A stretch of DNA of 51,581 bases from Pirellulales bacterium. Lineage in GTDB: Bacteria > Planctomycetota > Planctomycetia > Pirellulales > Thermoguttaceae. Shown one piece after another: positions 50,091-51,581 of this stretch. The stretch's first letter is position 1, and the number at the start of each line of letters is the position of its first letter. Under the pieces are notes generated by a model. That model was given only the letters and a program-made list of their open reading frames with translations, searched no databases and was not told the origin of the DNA. Both the position numbers and the translations under genes were made by a program. The DNA is taken from NCBI GenBank assembly GCA_020846145.1, contig JADLEL010000037.1, positions 1-51,581 of the forward strand, written 5' to 3'.

Positions 50091-50206
50091 GGAGTAGGCA
50101 GTAGACGGTAGGCAGTATGCAGTAAAGATAGTACATGCTGCTCATCGCTCATTGCCACTTCCTGTTATCCTCTGCCTACCGCGTACTGCCTACTGCCTAC
50201 TTCATT
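50091..50206. repeat. Repeat-word hairpin between tdh and kbl
   Basis: Imperfect copies of a GGCAGTA word (AGGAGTAGGCAGTAGACGGT, then AGGCAGTATGCAGTA) at 50090-50125 are mirrored by TGCCTACCGCGTACTGCCTA and CTGCCTAC at 50173-50200. The arms can pair into an imperfect hairpin inside the operon. It may tune expression of the two genes; this is inferred. Confidence 0.6.
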
Positions 50207-51391
50207 ATGTACACCAGCTTCAAATCCCATCTTACCAACCAACTCGAAGAAATCCGCGCCGCCGGCCTGTTCAAAGGCGAGCGGGTGATCACTTCGCCGC
50301 AACGCGCGCGGGTGGCCGTAACCGACCGCGACGGCGTGTTGAACCTCTGCGCGAACAATTATCTCGGGCTGGCGAGCCATCCGGAGGTGATTAAGGCGGC
50401 GCACGATGCGCTCGACAAATGGGGCTACGGGATGGCCAGCGTGCGATTCATCTGCGGCACGCAGCAAATCCACAAGCAGTTCGAGCGGCAGCTTTCCGAA
50501 TTCCTCGGCATGGAGGATACGATCCTCTACTCCTCCTGCTTCGACGCCAACGGCGGGCTGTTCGAGACGCTCTTTCAGGCCGAAGACGCGATCGTCTCCG
50601 ACGAACTCAACCACGCCAGCATCATCGACGGCGTGCGGCTCTGCAAGGCGCAGCGGTTCCGCTATAAAAACAACGACATGGCCGATCTCGAGGAGCAGCT
50701 CCAGCAGGCCGCGTCCGCGCGCTTTCGCGTCATCGCCACCGACGGCGTCTTTTCGATGGACGGCATCATCGCCAACCTGCCGGGCATCTGCGATCTGGCC
50801 GAAAAATACAGCGCCCTGGTGATGGTCGATGATTCGCACGCCGTGGGCTTCATGGGCCGGCACGGCCGCGGCACGCACGAACATCACGGCGTGATGGAGC
50901 GAATCGACATCCTCACCGGCACGATGGGCAAGGCCCTGGGCGGCGCGAGCGGCGGATACACCTCCGGCCGCAAGGAGATCATCGACCTCCTGCGGCAGCG
51001 CAGCCGGCCGTATCTGTTCTCGAACACCGTGCCGCCGCCGATCATCGGCGCGGCGATGAAGACCATCGAGATTCTTTCCCGTTCGACGGAACTCCGCGAC
51101 CGGCTCGAAGCAAACACGAAATTCTTCCGCGAAGGGATATCGAAACTCGGCTTCACGATCGCGCCGGGCGTTCACCCCATCTGCCCGATCATGCTCGGCG
51201 ATGCGGTGCTGGCGGCGAAAATGGCCGAAGCCATGCTCCGCCGCGGCGTTTACGTGGTCGGGTTCTCGTATCCCGTGGTCCCCAAGGGCAAAGCCCGGAT
51301 TCGGGTGCAAATTTCCGCGGGGCACACGCGGGAAGATCTCCAATTCGCCCTACACGCGTTCGCGGAAGCGAAGCGGGAATTGGAAATTTGA
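50207..51391 (+). CDS. kbl: 2-amino-3-ketobutyrate CoA ligase (glycine C-acetyltransferase)
   Basis: The product is 394 residues from the ATG at 50207. It is an alpha-oxoamine synthase with PLP-binding K242 in [32 protein letters not shown] (D208/D209, H211) and substrate-loop features [12 protein letters not shown] and [13 protein letters not shown]. It converts 2-amino-3-ketobutyrate and CoA to glycine and acetyl-CoA in the cytoplasm, completing threonine catabolism after Tdh. Length matches the family. Hairpin repeat B begins 2 bp after the stop codon. Confidence 0.95.
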   Translation: MYTSFKSHLTNQLEEIRAAGLFKGERVITSPQRARVAVTDRDGVLNLCANNYLGLASHPEVIKAAHDALDKWGYGMASVRFICGTQQIHKQFERQLSEFLGMEDTILYSSCFDANGGLFETLFQAEDAIVSDELNHASIIDGVRLCKAQRFRYKNNDMADLEEQLQQAASARFRVIATDGVFSMDGIIANLPGICDLAEKYSALVMVDDSHAVGFMGRHGRGTHEHHGVMERIDILTGTMGKALGGASGGYTSGRKEIIDLLRQRSRPYLFSNTVPPPIIGAAMKTIEILSRSTELRDRLEANTKFFREGISKLGFTIAPGVHPICPIMLGDAVLAAKMAEAMLRRGVYVVGFSYPVVPKGKARIRVQISAGHTREDLQFALHAFAEAKRELEI

Positions 51392-51392
51392 A

Positions 51393-51501
51393 ATTTGTAA
51401 CCGTTCACAGGGGACTGTCCCGATTTTCGCGGCGCAATAGATTATGGTGCTGTAAAAAGTGCTTAATCGCCGCGAAAATGGGACTGTCCCCCTCGCGCCG
51501 C
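51393..51501. repeat. Hairpin repeat B, copy 2
   Basis: The copy is nearly identical to 29489-29596, including the flank ATTTGTAACCGTTCAC and the tail CTCGCGCCGC. The terminal GGGGACTGTCCC is intact at the left and GGGACTGTCCCC at the right. It follows the kbl stop directly and could serve as its transcription end. Confidence 0.85.
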
Positions 51502-51506
51502 GGGAA

Positions 51507-51581
51507 GGGGACAGGTCCATGTTTTCGGCCTACCGTTTGTCCACAAAATACGTTTTCACGCCGAAAAATGGACCAGTCCCC
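51507..51581. repeat. Hairpin repeat C, copy 2
   Basis: The element runs from GGGGACAGGTCCATGTTTTC to GAAAAATGGACCAGTCCCC at the window end. Its arms are complementary around a 30-bp centre. A more decayed copy is at 16144-16216. Repeats B and C share GGGGAC termini and TTTTCG inner arms, so they are probably related. Confidence 0.75.

Overview
The window reads as chromosome from a planctomycete, probably Pirellulales-like, at moderately high GC. The signs are two DUF1559 pseudopilin-like genes each followed by a small lipoprotein, PEP-CTERM surface proteins, several sialidase-fold secreted enzymes, a ceramidase-like protein, a VIT/von Willebrand A protein, and many small hairpin repeats between genes. 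This placement is inferred from gene content; there is no rRNA to confirm it.

Layout. 1-1810: a dispersed hairpin repeat, a tRNA-Arg(ACG), and a frameshifted tyrosine-recombinase remnant pointing towards it. 1819-14634 (all minus): a seven-gene cluster, transcribed DUF1559 protein, lipoprotein, beta-propeller protein, GH38-type mannosidase, sialidase/DUF4838 fusion, GHL10-like glycosidase, ceramidase-like protein. 15019-20593 (plus): two paralogous PEP-CTERM surface proteins, the second extended by autotransporter-type beta-strand repeats. 20741-26336: three more secreted sialidase-fold proteins and an AraC/XylR-like regulator. 26725-30650: secreted C1B peptidase, a small hypothetical, ferredoxin-nitroreductase, agmatinase-like enzyme. 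31153-38951: ABC exporter-type pair, VIT/vWA protein, ACT-domain protein, and three secreted or lipoprotein hypotheticals. 39068-42457: toxin-antitoxin pair, URO-D-like protein, sugar porter. 42505-47209: NtrC-type response regulator and histidine kinase, divergent from a DUF1559/lipoprotein pair that has a sigma-54 promoter. 47558-51391: HEAT protein, PfkB kinase, then threonine dehydrogenase and 2-amino-3-ketobutyrate CoA ligase, which convert threonine to glycine and acetyl-CoA.

The most interesting system is the glycan-utilisation-like locus at 1819-26336. Three copies of a 38-bp site (14720-14757, 14827-14864, 24928-24965) lie before its divergent transcription units. Each copy holds two direct half-sites 20 bp apart, and the promoter-proximal half overlaps a likely -35 element. 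That is the architecture expected for an AraC-family activator, and the only such regulator in the window is encoded inside the same locus (23517-24674). I infer a self-contained regulon that exposes pseudopilin and PEP-CTERM surface proteins and secretes sialidase, mannosidase, DUF4838, GHL10 and ceramidase-like enzymes against one complex glycoconjugate. The substrate cannot be read from the sequence.

A second regulatory unit is the kinase/regulator pair beside a GG-N10-GC sigma-54 promoter (45657-45671) upstream of the second pseudopilin operon. Three families of small inverted-repeat elements also punctuate the window, one of them bracketing the agmatinase-like gene.
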